From Bacteroidales bacterium (GTDB lineage: Bacteria > Bacteroidota > Bacteroidia > Bacteroidales > Tenuifilaceae): a stretch of 64,000 bases of DNA. Below, piece by piece: positions 36,992-46,870 of the stretch (its first letter is position 1; the number at the start of each line of letters is the position of its first letter). The translations under genes were made by a program, and so were the position numbers. The stretch is taken from contig JACJXD010000006.1 of assembly GCA_020636845.1 (NCBI GenBank), forward strand, positions 62,001 through 126,000. The letters run 5' to 3'. Under the pieces are notes generated by a model. That model saw nothing but the letters and a program-made list of their open reading frames with translations. It had not been told where the DNA came from and did not search any database.

Positions 36992-38137
36992 TTGAAAAAC
37001 TTAATTTTTAAAGTTTTAGTTTTAAATTTATTGCTTTTTGCTTCTTTAGCAGTAAAGGGGCAAGTTTCTTTTTTTTATGTTGAAAAAGTTGGAACTAACG
37101 GGTTGGTTAAGGAGCGATACCAAGGTAAAATATTTAATGGAGATAGTATAAGGGAAGGTAGTTACCACTATTACAACGACAATGGTGTTTTAATTCAGGA
37201 AGGATTTTATTCGTCGGGAAAGCCCGATAGTATTTGGATAACTTACTATCCGAATAGTCAGCGAAAAAGTTTATTTAAATATTCTAAAGGTGTACGAAAC
37301 GGAAAATTCGTATTCTGGAATATGGATGGAACTCTTTACCAAACAGGACAGTATTTAAACGATAAATTGTCAGGAGAACTCATAACCTATCACGGAAATG
37401 GTTGCATAGACAGTCGTTCGACGTATAAAAATGGAATGCTAAATGGCTTGACGGAGGTTTACAGCGCAGATAGTCTTTTGCAGTTGAGATCGGAGTATAA
37501 AAATGATACGCTAAACGGTATTTGGCAGACTTTCTACAAAACGGGAGAGTTGTATAATTCCGGAAAAAAGAAAAACGGGAAAAATGACGATACCTTATAT
37601 ACATATTACAAGTCGGGGAGGTTGTTAAGTAAAGCGTTTTATGTGAATGGAATAATTACGGGAACGTTAAGTAGTTTTTACGAAACGGGATTTCCAAAAA
37701 TTATATCAACGTTCGATATGGGTATGCAAACAGGACGGTATGTTGAGTATTATGAGAATGGGAATACTAAAGAGGTTGGAGAGTATGTGCAAAATGAAAA
37801 GAGTGGGATATGGCGAAGTTCTTATGAAGATGGGCATTTGCATGGTGAAGGATTGTTTGTTAATGGTAAATTGAATGGTTTATGGAAGTTTTACCATCCA
37901 AACGGTAATTTAAAACAGATTGGAAAGTATTCAATGGGGAAAGCTTGTGGTTTTTGGCGTTATTACAACAAAGAAGGTAACTTGCTGTTGGAAGGTAACT
38001 ATGCTAACGATGTTCAGGTAGGCATTTGGAATGCGTTTTACCCTACTGGTATTATTGCGGGACGTGTGTTTTACATAAAAACTAATAAGCCCATTTATAA
38101 ATGGGTGTATAGCGATACTGGAGTATTACAAAAATAA
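36992..38137 (+). CDS. Secreted MORN-repeat (YwqK-like) protein
   Basis: A 381-residue protein with signal peptide (VLVLNLLLFASLAVKG) and about eleven repeats of about 23 residues of the MORN_2 type, for example NGKFVFWNMDGTLYQTGQY, SGIWRSSYEDGHLHGEG and NGLWKFYHPNGNLKQIGKY. Such repeats form an elongated beta structure. The start is TTG at 36992, two bases after the chaperone stop; no ATG fits better, so translation is probably coupled. Co-expression with the chaperone suggests an extracytoplasmic role in the same system, but the family has no firm function. Confidence 0.8.
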   Translation: MKNLIFKVLVLNLLLFASLAVKGQVSFFYVEKVGTNGLVKERYQGKIFNGDSIREGSYHYYNDNGVLIQEGFYSSGKPDSIWITYYPNSQRKSLFKYSKGVRNGKFVFWNMDGTLYQTGQYLNDKLSGELITYHGNGCIDSRSTYKNGMLNGLTEVYSADSLLQLRSEYKNDTLNGIWQTFYKTGELYNSGKKKNGKNDDTLYTYYKSGRLLSKAFYVNGIITGTLSSFYETGFPKIISTFDMGMQTGRYVEYYENGNTKEVGEYVQNEKSGIWRSSYEDGHLHGEGLFVNGKLNGLWKFYHPNGNLKQIGKYSMGKACGFWRYYNKEGNLLLEGNYANDVQVGIWNAFYPTGIIAGRVFYIKTNKPIYKWVYSDTGVLQK

Positions 38138-38159
38138 AGGTGGTTAGTTAACCACCTTT
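38136..38159. terminator. Bidirectional terminator between the MORN gene and gyrB
   Basis: AAAGGTGGTT (38136-38145) pairs with AACCACCTTT (38150-38159) around AGTT, followed by a T-run. It overlaps the last bases of the MORN stop codon and lies 30 bases from the end of the converging gyrB. Confidence 0.88.
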
Positions 38160-38188
38160 TTTCCTTTTTATATGAGTTGAAATTTTCT

Positions 38189-40180
38189 TTAAGCGTCTAT
38201 GTTAGCATACTTGGCGTGAGCCTCAATAAATTCTCTACGAGGAGGCACTTCATCACCCATAAGCATAGAGAAAATCCTATCGGCTTCGGCTGCATTTTCA
38301 ATGGTAACCTGACGAAGTATTCTGGATTCAGGACTCATGGTAGTTGTCCAAAGTTGTTCGGCATTCATTTCACCAAGACCTTTGTACCGTTGAACATGAA
38401 CCGAACCTTCGCGGCCTTTACCCAGTTCTTCAACAATTTGTATCCGTTCTTCTTCGGTCCAGCAGTACCGTTCTTCTTTTCCTTTTTTGATTTGATAGAG
38501 AGGAGGTGTTGCAATATATAAATGCCCTTTATTTATAAGGTCAGTCATGAAACGGAAAAAGAATGTCATTATAAGTGTTGAAATGTGGCTACCGTCAACA
38601 TCGGCATCGGTCATAATGATTATTTTGTGATAGCGGAGACCCGACAGGTTTAATGCTTTGCTATCGTCTTCGGTTCCTATGGTTACTCCCAATGCAGTGA
38701 AAATATTCCGAATTTCTTCATTCTCAAATATTTTATGTTGCATTGCTTTTTCTACATTCAAAATTTTACCTCTCAGCGGAAGTATTGCCTGAAAACTTCT
38801 ATTTCTTCCTTGTTTAGCAGTTCCGCCGGCAGAGTCTCCTTCGACTAGAAAAACTTCGGAGCGAGATGGGTCTTTATCCGAGCAGTCGGCCAATTTTCCG
38901 GGCAATCCCGATCCCGATAGAACTGTTTTGCGTTGAACAAGTTCTCTTGCTTTACGTGCGGCATGTCGGGCTTGTGCAGCCAAAATTACTTTTTGTACGA
39001 TATTTTTAGCATCCTTCGGATTTTCTTCCAAATAGTTGGAGAGCGCTTCGCTAACGGCTTGGTCAACTGCCAAGCGAACTTCGGGGTTGCCAAGTTTTGT
39101 TTTGGTTTGCCCTTCGAATTGAGGTTCTGCAACCTTTACGGAAATTACAGCCGTTAAGCCTTCACGAAAGTCATCGCCATTAATATCGAATTTCAACTTT
39201 GAAAGCATACCCGATTCATCGGCATATTTTTTTAGAGTACGGGTAAGTGCGCTTCTGAAACCGGTTAAATGGGTTCCGCCTTCAATGGTGTTAATATTAT
39301 TTACGTACGAGTGGACGTTCTCGGAGAACGATGTGTTGTATTGTAACGCAACTTCAACGGGAACTTCACCTTTGTTGGATTCAATGTCAATTACGTTTTC
39401 AGTAAGTTTTTCGCGATTTCCATCTAGGAAGTGAATAAATTCAACAAGTCCTTCCTTTGAATGGAATTCATCAAAGCGAAAATGTGCGCTCCCATTTTCA
39501 ACTAGTTCACGCTTATCGGTAAGGGTTAACTTAATACCCTTGTTCAGAAAAGCCAATTCGCGTAAGCGGGATGCTAAAATTTCGTAATTAAAAACAGTAG
39601 TTTGGGTAAAAATGGTACTGTCGGGTGTAAAGGTTATGGTTGTTCCGGTTTCGTCCGTTTCTCCTTCAACTTGAAGGTTGCTTAACGGTTTCCCTCTGGA
39701 AAATTCCTGTTTGTAAACCTTTCCGTCTCTTTTGACATGTGCAATAAGAATGGACGAAAGTGCATTAACACAAGATACGCCAACGCCGTGTAATCCGCCG
39801 GAAACTTTATAGCTGTCCTTGTCGAATTTACCGCCTGCGTGTAAAACGGTTAATACAACCTCTAATGCAGATTTTTTCTCCTTTTCGTGATAGTCAACAG
39901 GAATTCCACGTCCGTTATCCGATATGGTAATTGATCCATCTTCGTTTATTACTAAATCGATTTTTGAGCAAAACCCAGCAAGTGCCTCATCGATAGAGTT
40001 GTCCACAACTTCATAAACCAAGTGGTGCAATCCTTTTACACCAGTATCGCCAATGTACATGGAAGGGCGCATTCTAACTGCTTCCAATCCTTCGAGTACC
40101 TGAATGCTGTCGGCAGTGTAACCGTTACTGTTGTGTTTGCCGTTTAAATTGTTTGTTAATTCGTTCTCGCTATTACTCAT
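38189..40180 (-). CDS. gyrB: DNA gyrase subunit B
   Basis: ATPase subunit of the negative-supercoiling topoisomerase, 663 residues, the normal size for the phylum (lacking the proteobacterial insert). The GHKL motifs EVVDNSIDEALAGFC, ISDNGRGIPVDYHE and GGLHGVGVSCVNALS, and the TOPRIM motifs VEGDSAGGTAKQGR and MTDADVDGSHI are all present. The QAILPLRGKILNVEKA sequence favours GyrB over ParE. A hairpin lies in the gap before its start. Confidence 0.96.
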   Translation of the reverse strand: MSNSENELTNNLNGKHNSNGYTADSIQVLEGLEAVRMRPSMYIGDTGVKGLHHLVYEVVDNSIDEALAGFCSKIDLVINEDGSITISDNGRGIPVDYHEKEKKSALEVVLTVLHAGGKFDKDSYKVSGGLHGVGVSCVNALSSILIAHVKRDGKVYKQEFSRGKPLSNLQVEGETDETGTTITFTPDSTIFTQTTVFNYEILASRLRELAFLNKGIKLTLTDKRELVENGSAHFRFDEFHSKEGLVEFIHFLDGNREKLTENVIDIESNKGEVPVEVALQYNTSFSENVHSYVNNINTIEGGTHLTGFRSALTRTLKKYADESGMLSKLKFDINGDDFREGLTAVISVKVAEPQFEGQTKTKLGNPEVRLAVDQAVSEALSNYLEENPKDAKNIVQKVILAAQARHAARKARELVQRKTVLSGSGLPGKLADCSDKDPSRSEVFLVEGDSAGGTAKQGRNRSFQAILPLRGKILNVEKAMQHKIFENEEIRNIFTALGVTIGTEDDSKALNLSGLRYHKIIIMTDADVDGSHISTLIMTFFFRFMTDLINKGHLYIATPPLYQIKKGKEERYCWTEEERIQIVEELGKGREGSVHVQRYKGLGEMNAEQLWTTTMSPESRILRQVTIENAAEADRIFSMLMGDEVPPRREFIEAHAKYANIDA

Positions 40181-40199
40181 ATCCTCAGAATAAAATTAT

Positions 40200-40220
40200 A
40201 AGCCGTTTTTTTAACGGCTT
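40200..40220 (-). terminator. Hairpin in the gyrB leader / end of the upstream operon
   Basis: AAGCCGTT (40200-40207) pairs with AACGGCTT (40213-40220), loop TTTTT, 20 bases before the gyrB ATG and 150 bases after the outer-membrane-protein stop on the same strand. It may end the upstream transcript or attenuate gyrB. Confidence 0.5.
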
Positions 40221-40371
40221 TCAAAAGTAGTAAAAAAAGTTCGATTTTCCTTATAAATTGATAAAAATAATCAACATCTAACAATCATGTTACCAGTGTG
40301 TTGTATTCTTATTTTTGTTGATGTTTTTTCCTTTTTTTCGATATGGTTATTGTGTTAAAGTTGGAATGGTT

Positions 40372-42069
40372 TTACAGCCTATAAGAAGCGCCAATTTGAA
40401 TGTTAAATCCTTGTACAGGATATAAATACCATTGTTGATAGTTGGAGGAAGTTAAGTTGTTTAGATTTAGAAATACAAACAATCGACCGTTGTAGCTGTA
40501 ATCCAGACCTAGATTAATGTCGGCATAGCTGCTTAACTTTTTGGGAGCATTACCATTAATTCCTTGTACCCAACGGTTTCCGACCATAAAAACATTAGCA
40601 TTGGCGAATATACGTCCAAACAAGTTGTAGTTGATTCTGAAAAAAGCGGTGTAATCCGGCAAATTCCATGGATGTTCCAATGTTTCTGTTTTGTACGAAA
40701 AATATTCGGCATGGAATAACATGTTTACTTTGCGGGAAGGGGCAATGCTTAGTTCTCCTTGTATTTTGGTTTGCTCCATATTATCGAAAACAAGGCCAAA
40801 CCTATTTAACAGAGGATTTGTGGCATCGATGCTGATGTTTTGAAAAAAGGCCATGCTGTCGATTATTGAGTAACTTGCCTGTACATCGTATGTAATTTTT
40901 GCACTGAACTTGCCTTTTATACCTCCTGTTAATATCAACTTATTGGCCGTATTCCAGCCGTTGCTTCCCGGGTTAAGCCATGGATTTGTTCTTAAAAGTT
41001 CCGAGTAAGAATTCTCCGTTAAATATCCGTTTAACTCAACGTAAGGAACAATGTAGTTGCTAACAATATCGTACGAGAAGTGTGCTTTCGGGAAAAAATA
41101 CGTGTTATTGGTAACGTCGTTGGCGTCGTAGGTAATATTAACTCCGGCCTGAACTCTCCATTGCTTGCCAAAAAATTTAATCCATGGACTGAGTGTAAAT
41201 ATTGTGTTGTTTTGCAAGAAAAATTGATTATTTCTTAAGTATTGGGTGAGAGAAATTTCGGAACCGAACTGCTCGTTTTTTAAGTATTTATTTACTCCGC
41301 CGTATCCTTTTATTTTGGTTTCTTGCATATCGTACTTATCGGATAGATGTCCGAAGTTAGTGTTGATAAAGTAGTTTAATCGGGAAGAATCCTTATAGGT
41401 AGATTGAAATCCGAGGTTTGCATTTAAGTTATTAGTGGTTTGTTTATCGGAAGTAGGAGTTACTGTGGCATTGTCGGTGTCGTAGCCGTAATACAAGTAA
41501 TGATTTCGGTTATAGGTTATGTTTCCGCTGAGAATTTTATCGGCAAACATCCTTTTGCCTTGAAGTCCCATGTTGGTAACATTGCTTTGAGCATCAACTT
41601 TAGAGTTGTTTGCTAGTTTTACTTTTCCGATGTTGTTATTAGCGTTAACCCATGCGCCGTACGAGAATTCCTTATTTCTTGGGCTGGTATAGTATGCTTC
41701 GAATAGTGGAAGAGAGCGATTGCCAATGCCAATTTTAATTAAGCCTCTTTGTAAGTCTTTTAACGGTTCGGGAAGCATTCTTGCTGCAGATATAGGATTG
41801 GGTTGAAAGTAGGTGTTGATAGGGCGTTGAATAATGGAATAGTTGAAGTTCGGGTTAACTTTTATGGTGTCCTCTATTTTGGGCTGTAGGTTTATTTTGT
41901 ATGCATCGGAAATGGATGGCTCGTAGGGTTTTACCACTTGAACTTCCTTTTTTAGATTTGTTTCCTGTGCAACACTTTTGTTAACATTCCAGAATAAAAT
42001 GGAGGGGATTAAAAGTGCAATATATTTGTTCATAACCAAGTAACGTATATTGAGTCTTGTCGTTTTCAT
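40372..42069 (-). CDS. Outer-membrane beta-barrel protein paired with a TPR protein
   Basis: A 565-residue protein rich in alternating aromatic strands (IKIGIGNRSLPLFEAYYTSP, GNITYNRNHYLYYGYD, LGLDYSYNGRLFVFLNLNNL), ending in aromatic-Arg-Leu (GASYRL), as outer-membrane barrels do. The segment EVQVVKPYEPSISDAYKINL after the signal peptide is characteristic of a Bacteroidota family found next to large TPR proteins. No TonB plug domain is seen. The start is uncertain: ATG 42069 lies 8 bases after the upstream stop, while ATG 42033 gives a more standard signal peptide. Function unknown. Confidence 0.75.
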   Translation of the reverse strand: MKTTRLNIRYLVMNKYIALLIPSILFWNVNKSVAQETNLKKEVQVVKPYEPSISDAYKINLQPKIEDTIKVNPNFNYSIIQRPINTYFQPNPISAARMLPEPLKDLQRGLIKIGIGNRSLPLFEAYYTSPRNKEFSYGAWVNANNNIGKVKLANNSKVDAQSNVTNMGLQGKRMFADKILSGNITYNRNHYLYYGYDTDNATVTPTSDKQTTNNLNANLGFQSTYKDSSRLNYFINTNFGHLSDKYDMQETKIKGYGGVNKYLKNEQFGSEISLTQYLRNNQFFLQNNTIFTLSPWIKFFGKQWRVQAGVNITYDANDVTNNTYFFPKAHFSYDIVSNYIVPYVELNGYLTENSYSELLRTNPWLNPGSNGWNTANKLILTGGIKGKFSAKITYDVQASYSIIDSMAFFQNISIDATNPLLNRFGLVFDNMEQTKIQGELSIAPSRKVNMLFHAEYFSYKTETLEHPWNLPDYTAFFRINYNLFGRIFANANVFMVGNRWVQGINGNAPKKLSSYADINLGLDYSYNGRLFVFLNLNNLTSSNYQQWYLYPVQGFNIQIGASYRL

Positions 42070-42077
42070 GTTAGTAA

Positions 42078-45000
42078 CTATTCATTGATTGTGGAATCAG
42101 GTTTCTGGCGTAGTTTCTCTTCCTTAACCAGTTCTGTCAATTTTTCCGAAGCCTCGTCGATTATGCCATCGTCGGTGTTCTTGTAGCCGTCGATTACACT
42201 TTGAAGGGTGGCTTTTGCCTGGAAGAAATCGTTTTGCTTTGCATATACATCGGAAAGTAAAATGAAACTCTTTGCAAGCCAATATTGATGAGGTGTATTC
42301 TTCTCGGCAAAGTTAAATACTTCTGTTTCGGCTCTGCTGTATTCTCCTTTGTCGAAGTATATTTTAACCTTCATGTATTTAGATTCGGCTCCTTCGAGCG
42401 TTTTAAGATTCTGCGCAACTTTTGAAAATTCAACTAAAGCATCGTCTTCTTTATTCAATTTGAGTAACGATTTTGCCAGTTTAAATCGGGTTTCGCGTTC
42501 CAACTCATCGGCAATTTTTTCGGTTGACAGGATACTTGCCGCTATCGATGGAATCTCTTCGTATTTTTCGAGTTCGTAAGCGCATCGTAGCCGTCCAATG
42601 CGCGCAGCAAACAGAAACGATTTATACTCGGCAATGGATTCCAACTTGGTGTATGCATCGTAACTTTCCGAGTAACGTTTGAGGCTGTACAGTATTTTGC
42701 CCATTTTCAGCAACGATGGTTCGGTAAAGTTATTCTTTGGCAATGCGGATACTTTTGTGTATAGTTCTAGTGCTTGCGTTGTGTCGTTAGAGTTAAAGTA
42801 ACTTTCGGCTAAGTAGTAATTGGCGTTCAGCGCGAAGTTCCCTTGAGGGTAGGTGGTAATGTATTCGTTTAAAGCGCTTATTGCTTTGGCAAAGTCGCCG
42901 GAAACGTAAGTCTTTTCAGCCGCAATGTAGCTGAGCGAATCCTTTTCGTTTACGCTTATGGTTGTGTTTTTTCCCAATTTCGAGGCGTAGTTGAAGTAAG
43001 CATTGGCATCGCCGTTATCAACGTAAATATTTCTAATGCCAAGCAGCGCATTATTTGCTTCGGGTGAATTTGGAAACGCCTCAACCACTCGTTTGTAGTA
43101 AATTAAGGCGCTGTCGGGATTTTCGGTGTTGTAGTAAAGTAAACCCAATTGAACTAACGATTTTAAGTAGTAGCTGCTACTGGGATAATTTTTCTCTATC
43201 AACTTATAGTTTTGTTTGGCATCGGGAATTTTGTTTATTACAACTTCGCTTTCGGCTATTTCGAATATTGCATCGTCGGTGTAATCGGAATTTGGAAATG
43301 TTGCCAGTAAACGTTTAAGCGATTCAATTTTCTTTTCGGGTCTATCTACTAAACCTAACGAGAAACCCCGCTGAAATAATGCGTAATCGGCATCAATAGT
43401 TCCAATTTCAACGGCTTTGTCGTAGTAATCTATCGCAGCCCAATAACGACGTTGTATGAAGAATGAATCGCCTATTCGGTTGTAAGCGTCTCCAACAAAC
43501 TTTGTTGTATCGTTTTGCGACAGGTTGGTAAACTTACGGAACCAAACTATGGCATCATCGTATTTTTTTATTTTGAAGTAGGCGTAACCCAAGTTGTAAT
43601 GGGCAAGCAAGTATTCGTTAAGGTTAAATGCTCCGGGAGTAAGAATGAAGTTTTGGTAGCCCTGAGCCGCATTTTCAAAATCGTTAGTTCTGTAATACGC
43701 TTCGGCTTGCCAGTATGTTGCCATTGCTGTAAGCGTTGGATTTTCCGGATAGGCTAACGAGCGGCTAAACATATCGATGGATTCTGCAAATTTCAAATTC
43801 TGAAATAATTCCAATGCCCTAAAGTATGCGGCTTTTTGCAGCGCTGTTTTTATGGTAACGTCCTTATTCTTTATCTTTTCCAGCGTTTCAACGGCATTGT
43901 TGTAATTTTTGGTGCTTAGGTACGCTAATGTTAGGTAGTTGTATGCTTCGTCGGTTCGTGGGGAATTCGGGTAAAGTTTTATGTACTGTTTAAAGGCATC
44001 AATAGCTTCGTCGAATGGGGCATACAGCTGTTCGTAGGTTAACTTGGCAAAGTTAAACAGGGCATCTTCCTGAATAATTGTATCGAAATTTAATCGGGAA
44101 GCCATTCCAAATGCCTGACGGGCTTTATTTTTATCGTTAAGTTTTAAATAGCTATCGGCTAGATGGTAGTAAGCATTCTGACTTAGCGAATCTTCCGATG
44201 TAGCCACTCTTTCGAGGTAGCTTGCCGCTTCGGAGTAGTTCCCGGTTTTGTACTGGGCAAAACCTATAAGGTAGTAGTCGTTTCGGGTAAGTTTAGGTTT
44301 ACTGTCAACATATTTATTTAAGTAAACAATCGAACTGTCGTACTTTTTCAACTTAAAGTAAGCGTCGCCAACCAGACGGGCAATTTCGGGGCCACGCTTG
44401 GTTATAGAATCATTGGCCAGTGTAACGCCAAATTTAGTTACACTTTCGAAGTCGTTTTGCAGGTAGTATATTTGAACAATGTAATATGGAATGATGGGGG
44501 AAAAGGTGGGATCGTTTTTTAACTTTTCGAAACCCTTAAGTGCTGTTGCATAATTTTTTCTGAAATATGCAATGTAAGAATAGTAGTATGTGGACGGTGA
44601 AGCAAATTTGTTTTCAACATCTTTAACCCGGTAGAACCATTGTGCTGCATCGTCGTATTCAATGTTCATAAACATGCAGTAGCCAAGCATGAACATCCTT
44701 TCATAATCCGTGTCTTTATCTATTCCGTTTTTATCGACTTTAAGCAGCCAGTACTTTGCGGTTACATACTTTCTAGTTTGGTAAAGAATTTTTCCAAGGG
44801 AAAAGTATGCCATGTCGATATTCTTACTTTCAGGGAAACGTTGAATAAACTCTCCAACCAAAAACTCAGCATCGTTATTATTCAACTCAATGGCACACAT
44901 TGCCCTATAGTAGTAGGCGTCGGAAATTAGTTGGTTTCTGCCACTTTGCTCCTTGCTGGCTATAAAATTTTCGAAAAACTTTTGGGCAGGAACATACATG

Positions 45001-45149
45001 CCTTTTTGGTACAATTCTAATCCTTTATTAAAATTGCTTATGGGTGAAGTGCTTATAGCGGTTTCTTGTGCTTGAACGGTTACGGACAAAAACACAAGCA
45101 TCAGCGTTAAAGCCTTATGAATTGTTGCATTTATCTTAGATGAAAACAT
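42078..45149 (-). CDS. Large secreted TPR protein
   Basis: About 1023 residues from ATG 45149 (signal peptide MFSSKINATIHKALTLMLVF); an in-frame ATG at 45197 adds 16 residues and is less likely. More than twenty TPR-like units run through the whole length, for example KNIDMAYFSLGKILYQTRKY, YLLAHYNLGYAYFKIKKYDD and FALNANYYLAESYFNSNDT, many of the YbgF/BamD-like type ending in P-S/N-S. It should be a periplasmic scaffold and is cotranscribed with the barrel protein 8 bases downstream, so the two probably form an outer-membrane complex. Confidence 0.82.
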   Translation of the reverse strand: MFSSKINATIHKALTLMLVFLSVTVQAQETAISTSPISNFNKGLELYQKGMYVPAQKFFENFIASKEQSGRNQLISDAYYYRAMCAIELNNNDAEFLVGEFIQRFPESKNIDMAYFSLGKILYQTRKYVTAKYWLLKVDKNGIDKDTDYERMFMLGYCMFMNIEYDDAAQWFYRVKDVENKFASPSTYYYSYIAYFRKNYATALKGFEKLKNDPTFSPIIPYYIVQIYYLQNDFESVTKFGVTLANDSITKRGPEIARLVGDAYFKLKKYDSSIVYLNKYVDSKPKLTRNDYYLIGFAQYKTGNYSEAASYLERVATSEDSLSQNAYYHLADSYLKLNDKNKARQAFGMASRLNFDTIIQEDALFNFAKLTYEQLYAPFDEAIDAFKQYIKLYPNSPRTDEAYNYLTLAYLSTKNYNNAVETLEKIKNKDVTIKTALQKAAYFRALELFQNLKFAESIDMFSRSLAYPENPTLTAMATYWQAEAYYRTNDFENAAQGYQNFILTPGAFNLNEYLLAHYNLGYAYFKIKKYDDAIVWFRKFTNLSQNDTTKFVGDAYNRIGDSFFIQRRYWAAIDYYDKAVEIGTIDADYALFQRGFSLGLVDRPEKKIESLKRLLATFPNSDYTDDAIFEIAESEVVINKIPDAKQNYKLIEKNYPSSSYYLKSLVQLGLLYYNTENPDSALIYYKRVVEAFPNSPEANNALLGIRNIYVDNGDANAYFNYASKLGKNTTISVNEKDSLSYIAAEKTYVSGDFAKAISALNEYITTYPQGNFALNANYYLAESYFNSNDTTQALELYTKVSALPKNNFTEPSLLKMGKILYSLKRYSESYDAYTKLESIAEYKSFLFAARIGRLRCAYELEKYEEIPSIAASILSTEKIADELERETRFKLAKSLLKLNKEDDALVEFSKVAQNLKTLEGAESKYMKVKIYFDKGEYSRAETEVFNFAEKNTPHQYWLAKSFILLSDVYAKQNDFFQAKATLQSVIDGYKNTDDGIIDEASEKLTELVKEEKLRQKPDSTINE

Positions 45150-45490
45150 AGACTTTTTGCGTTTAAATGGGTTTGTCCACGAAAATATTGTTGTCATTGT
45201 GTATCTTCTTTTGTTCTCAAACGGAATGAAAGGGTTCTAAATTATATGTTCGAAAAAATTATAAGATTTGAGTCTTGCCACTTGTTTTGTTACTCGAACC
45301 CATTGTAATTCCGTTAAGATGAAATTTTGGTTAAAAGTAGGAAGAAATAAGTAAAACTCATTCGATGAAATACTTTTTTAATCAACAAAAAAACTTAATT
45401 GTTGTTAATAAATGTTGTTATTACTTAATACTTTAAAGGTCTGTTGATGAATAGTTGAAAAATTGTTATCTTACCCAAAAATTAGAATAA

Positions 45491-46321
45491 ATGATAGATG
45501 TAAATAAAGTTTTGAAAGCTCAAACCTTTTTAGAGGGAGCAGGTGTAAAAGTAAACAGGGCATTCGATTTCCAAACAAGATACGAAACCGATCCCTTTTT
45601 ATTGCTCGACTTTTTTGGATCCGATAAAAAGGAAGAGTTTGTCAAAGGATTTCCTTGGCATCCTCATAGAGGGTTCGAAACTATTACATATATGCTCAAG
45701 GGAAAGGTAGAACATTCGGACAATAAGGGGCATGGAGGTGTTATAGGTCCAGGCGATGTTCAATGGATGACTGCGGGTAAGGGAATAATTCATCAGGAGA
45801 TGGCAACCGCCGATAGCACGGAATTGCTTGGCATACAACTTTGGCTGAATTTGCCGCAGGAGTTAAAAATGATAGATCCTAAATATCGTCCGGTTAGTAG
45901 CGAGGAAATTCCTATGGTTGAGACAAACTCAGCCAGGGTTAAAGTAATTGCGGGAAGATTTCGAAAAGCAACGGGAGCCGTTGCAAATACTACAGTTCCT
46001 GTCGATATGTTTGATGTAAAGTTGTGGCCCGATGCCATTTTCGATGAAGCGCTAAATCCGGATTTTCGTTACCTAATGTTTGTTTACGAAGGGTTGGTTG
46101 CCATTCCGGGTTATAAGGATAATATCGATGCACTGTCGGGTGTTATTCTAAATCAGGGAACGGTTTTTCAGGTTAAAGCCGGCGAAAGCGGTGCGAAATT
46201 TCTGCTCTTTGGCGGAACTCCATATAACGAGCCAATTGCTTGGCATGGTCCAATTGTTATGAATACTCCCGAAGAGTTGTCCGCTGCTTTCGACGAAATT
46301 GATAAGGGCACATTTGCATAA
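45491..46321 (+). CDS. Pirin family protein
   Basis: A bicupin of 276 residues. The metal ligands are H57 and H59 (FPWHPHRGFET) and H101 and E103 (GKGIIHQEM), the same spacing as in human pirin. The second cupin (GVILNQGTVFQVKAGESGAK) lacks ligands, as usual. Bacterial pirins have been reported to have quercetin dioxygenase activity or to act in redox regulation; nothing here decides between them. The idi gene follows after 12 bases. Confidence 0.93.
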   Translation: MIDVNKVLKAQTFLEGAGVKVNRAFDFQTRYETDPFLLLDFFGSDKKEEFVKGFPWHPHRGFETITYMLKGKVEHSDNKGHGGVIGPGDVQWMTAGKGIIHQEMATADSTELLGIQLWLNLPQELKMIDPKYRPVSSEEIPMVETNSARVKVIAGRFRKATGAVANTTVPVDMFDVKLWPDAIFDEALNPDFRYLMFVYEGLVAIPGYKDNIDALSGVILNQGTVFQVKAGESGAKFLLFGGTPYNEPIAWHGPIVMNTPEELSAAFDEIDKGTFA

Positions 46322-46333
46322 ATCCAAGTATTT

Positions 46334-46870
46334 ATGGAAGAGTTAATAACCCTTGTTGATGAAAACGACAGGGAGGTTGGTTATGCCGAAAAGTTGGCTG
46401 TTCATCAAAAAGGCTTATTGCATAGGGCATTTTCGGTTTTAGTTTTCAATTCAAAAGGAGAAATGCTCATTCATAAACGGGCGTTATCCAAGTATCATTC
46501 TCCCGGTTTGTGGACAAATGCCTGTTGTAGTCATTTACCCAAAGGAGAAACCATGAAGGAAGCGATTCATAGCAGGTTAACTTTTGAAATGGGAATTGAT
46601 TGCGATTTACAGTTGGCTTTTACTTTTCACTATAAAGTTGAATTTGAACAGGGATTGACCGAAAATGAATTGGACTGGGTTTTCTTTGGGCTAAGCGATT
46701 CTGTTCCAAAACCTAATTCCGACGAGGTAGATTCTTGGAGATATATGAACGTGAGTGAACTTTCCACAGATATTCGACTTAATCCGAAAAATTATACTTA
46801 CTGGTTCAAGCATATTATGACTAGTTATTTTAGCCAGATTGACAGTTTTGTAAAATCGCTGAACGGTTAA
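46334..46870 (+). CDS. idi: Isopentenyl-diphosphate delta-isomerase, type 1
   Basis: Nudix enzyme that interconverts IPP and DMAPP for isoprenoids. The catalytic cysteine is C65 (TNACCSHLPKGE) and the catalytic glutamate E112 (LTENELDWV). The degenerate Nudix box continues as AIHSRLTFEMGI. At 178 residues it matches the bacterial type. It is cotranscribed with the pirin gene and its TAA stop overlaps the stop of converging copA in the palindrome TTAA. Confidence 0.92.
   Translation: MEELITLVDENDREVGYAEKLAVHQKGLLHRAFSVLVFNSKGEMLIHKRALSKYHSPGLWTNACCSHLPKGETMKEAIHSRLTFEMGIDCDLQLAFTFHYKVEFEQGLTENELDWVFFGLSDSVPKPNSDEVDSWRYMNVSELSTDIRLNPKNYTYWFKHIMTSYFSQIDSFVKSLNG

Noticed and set aside
29008..38137. 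Type IX secretion locus or cargo
   Set aside because: No PorK/L/M/N-like proteins are encoded and no C-terminal sorting domain is visible in the secreted proteins.
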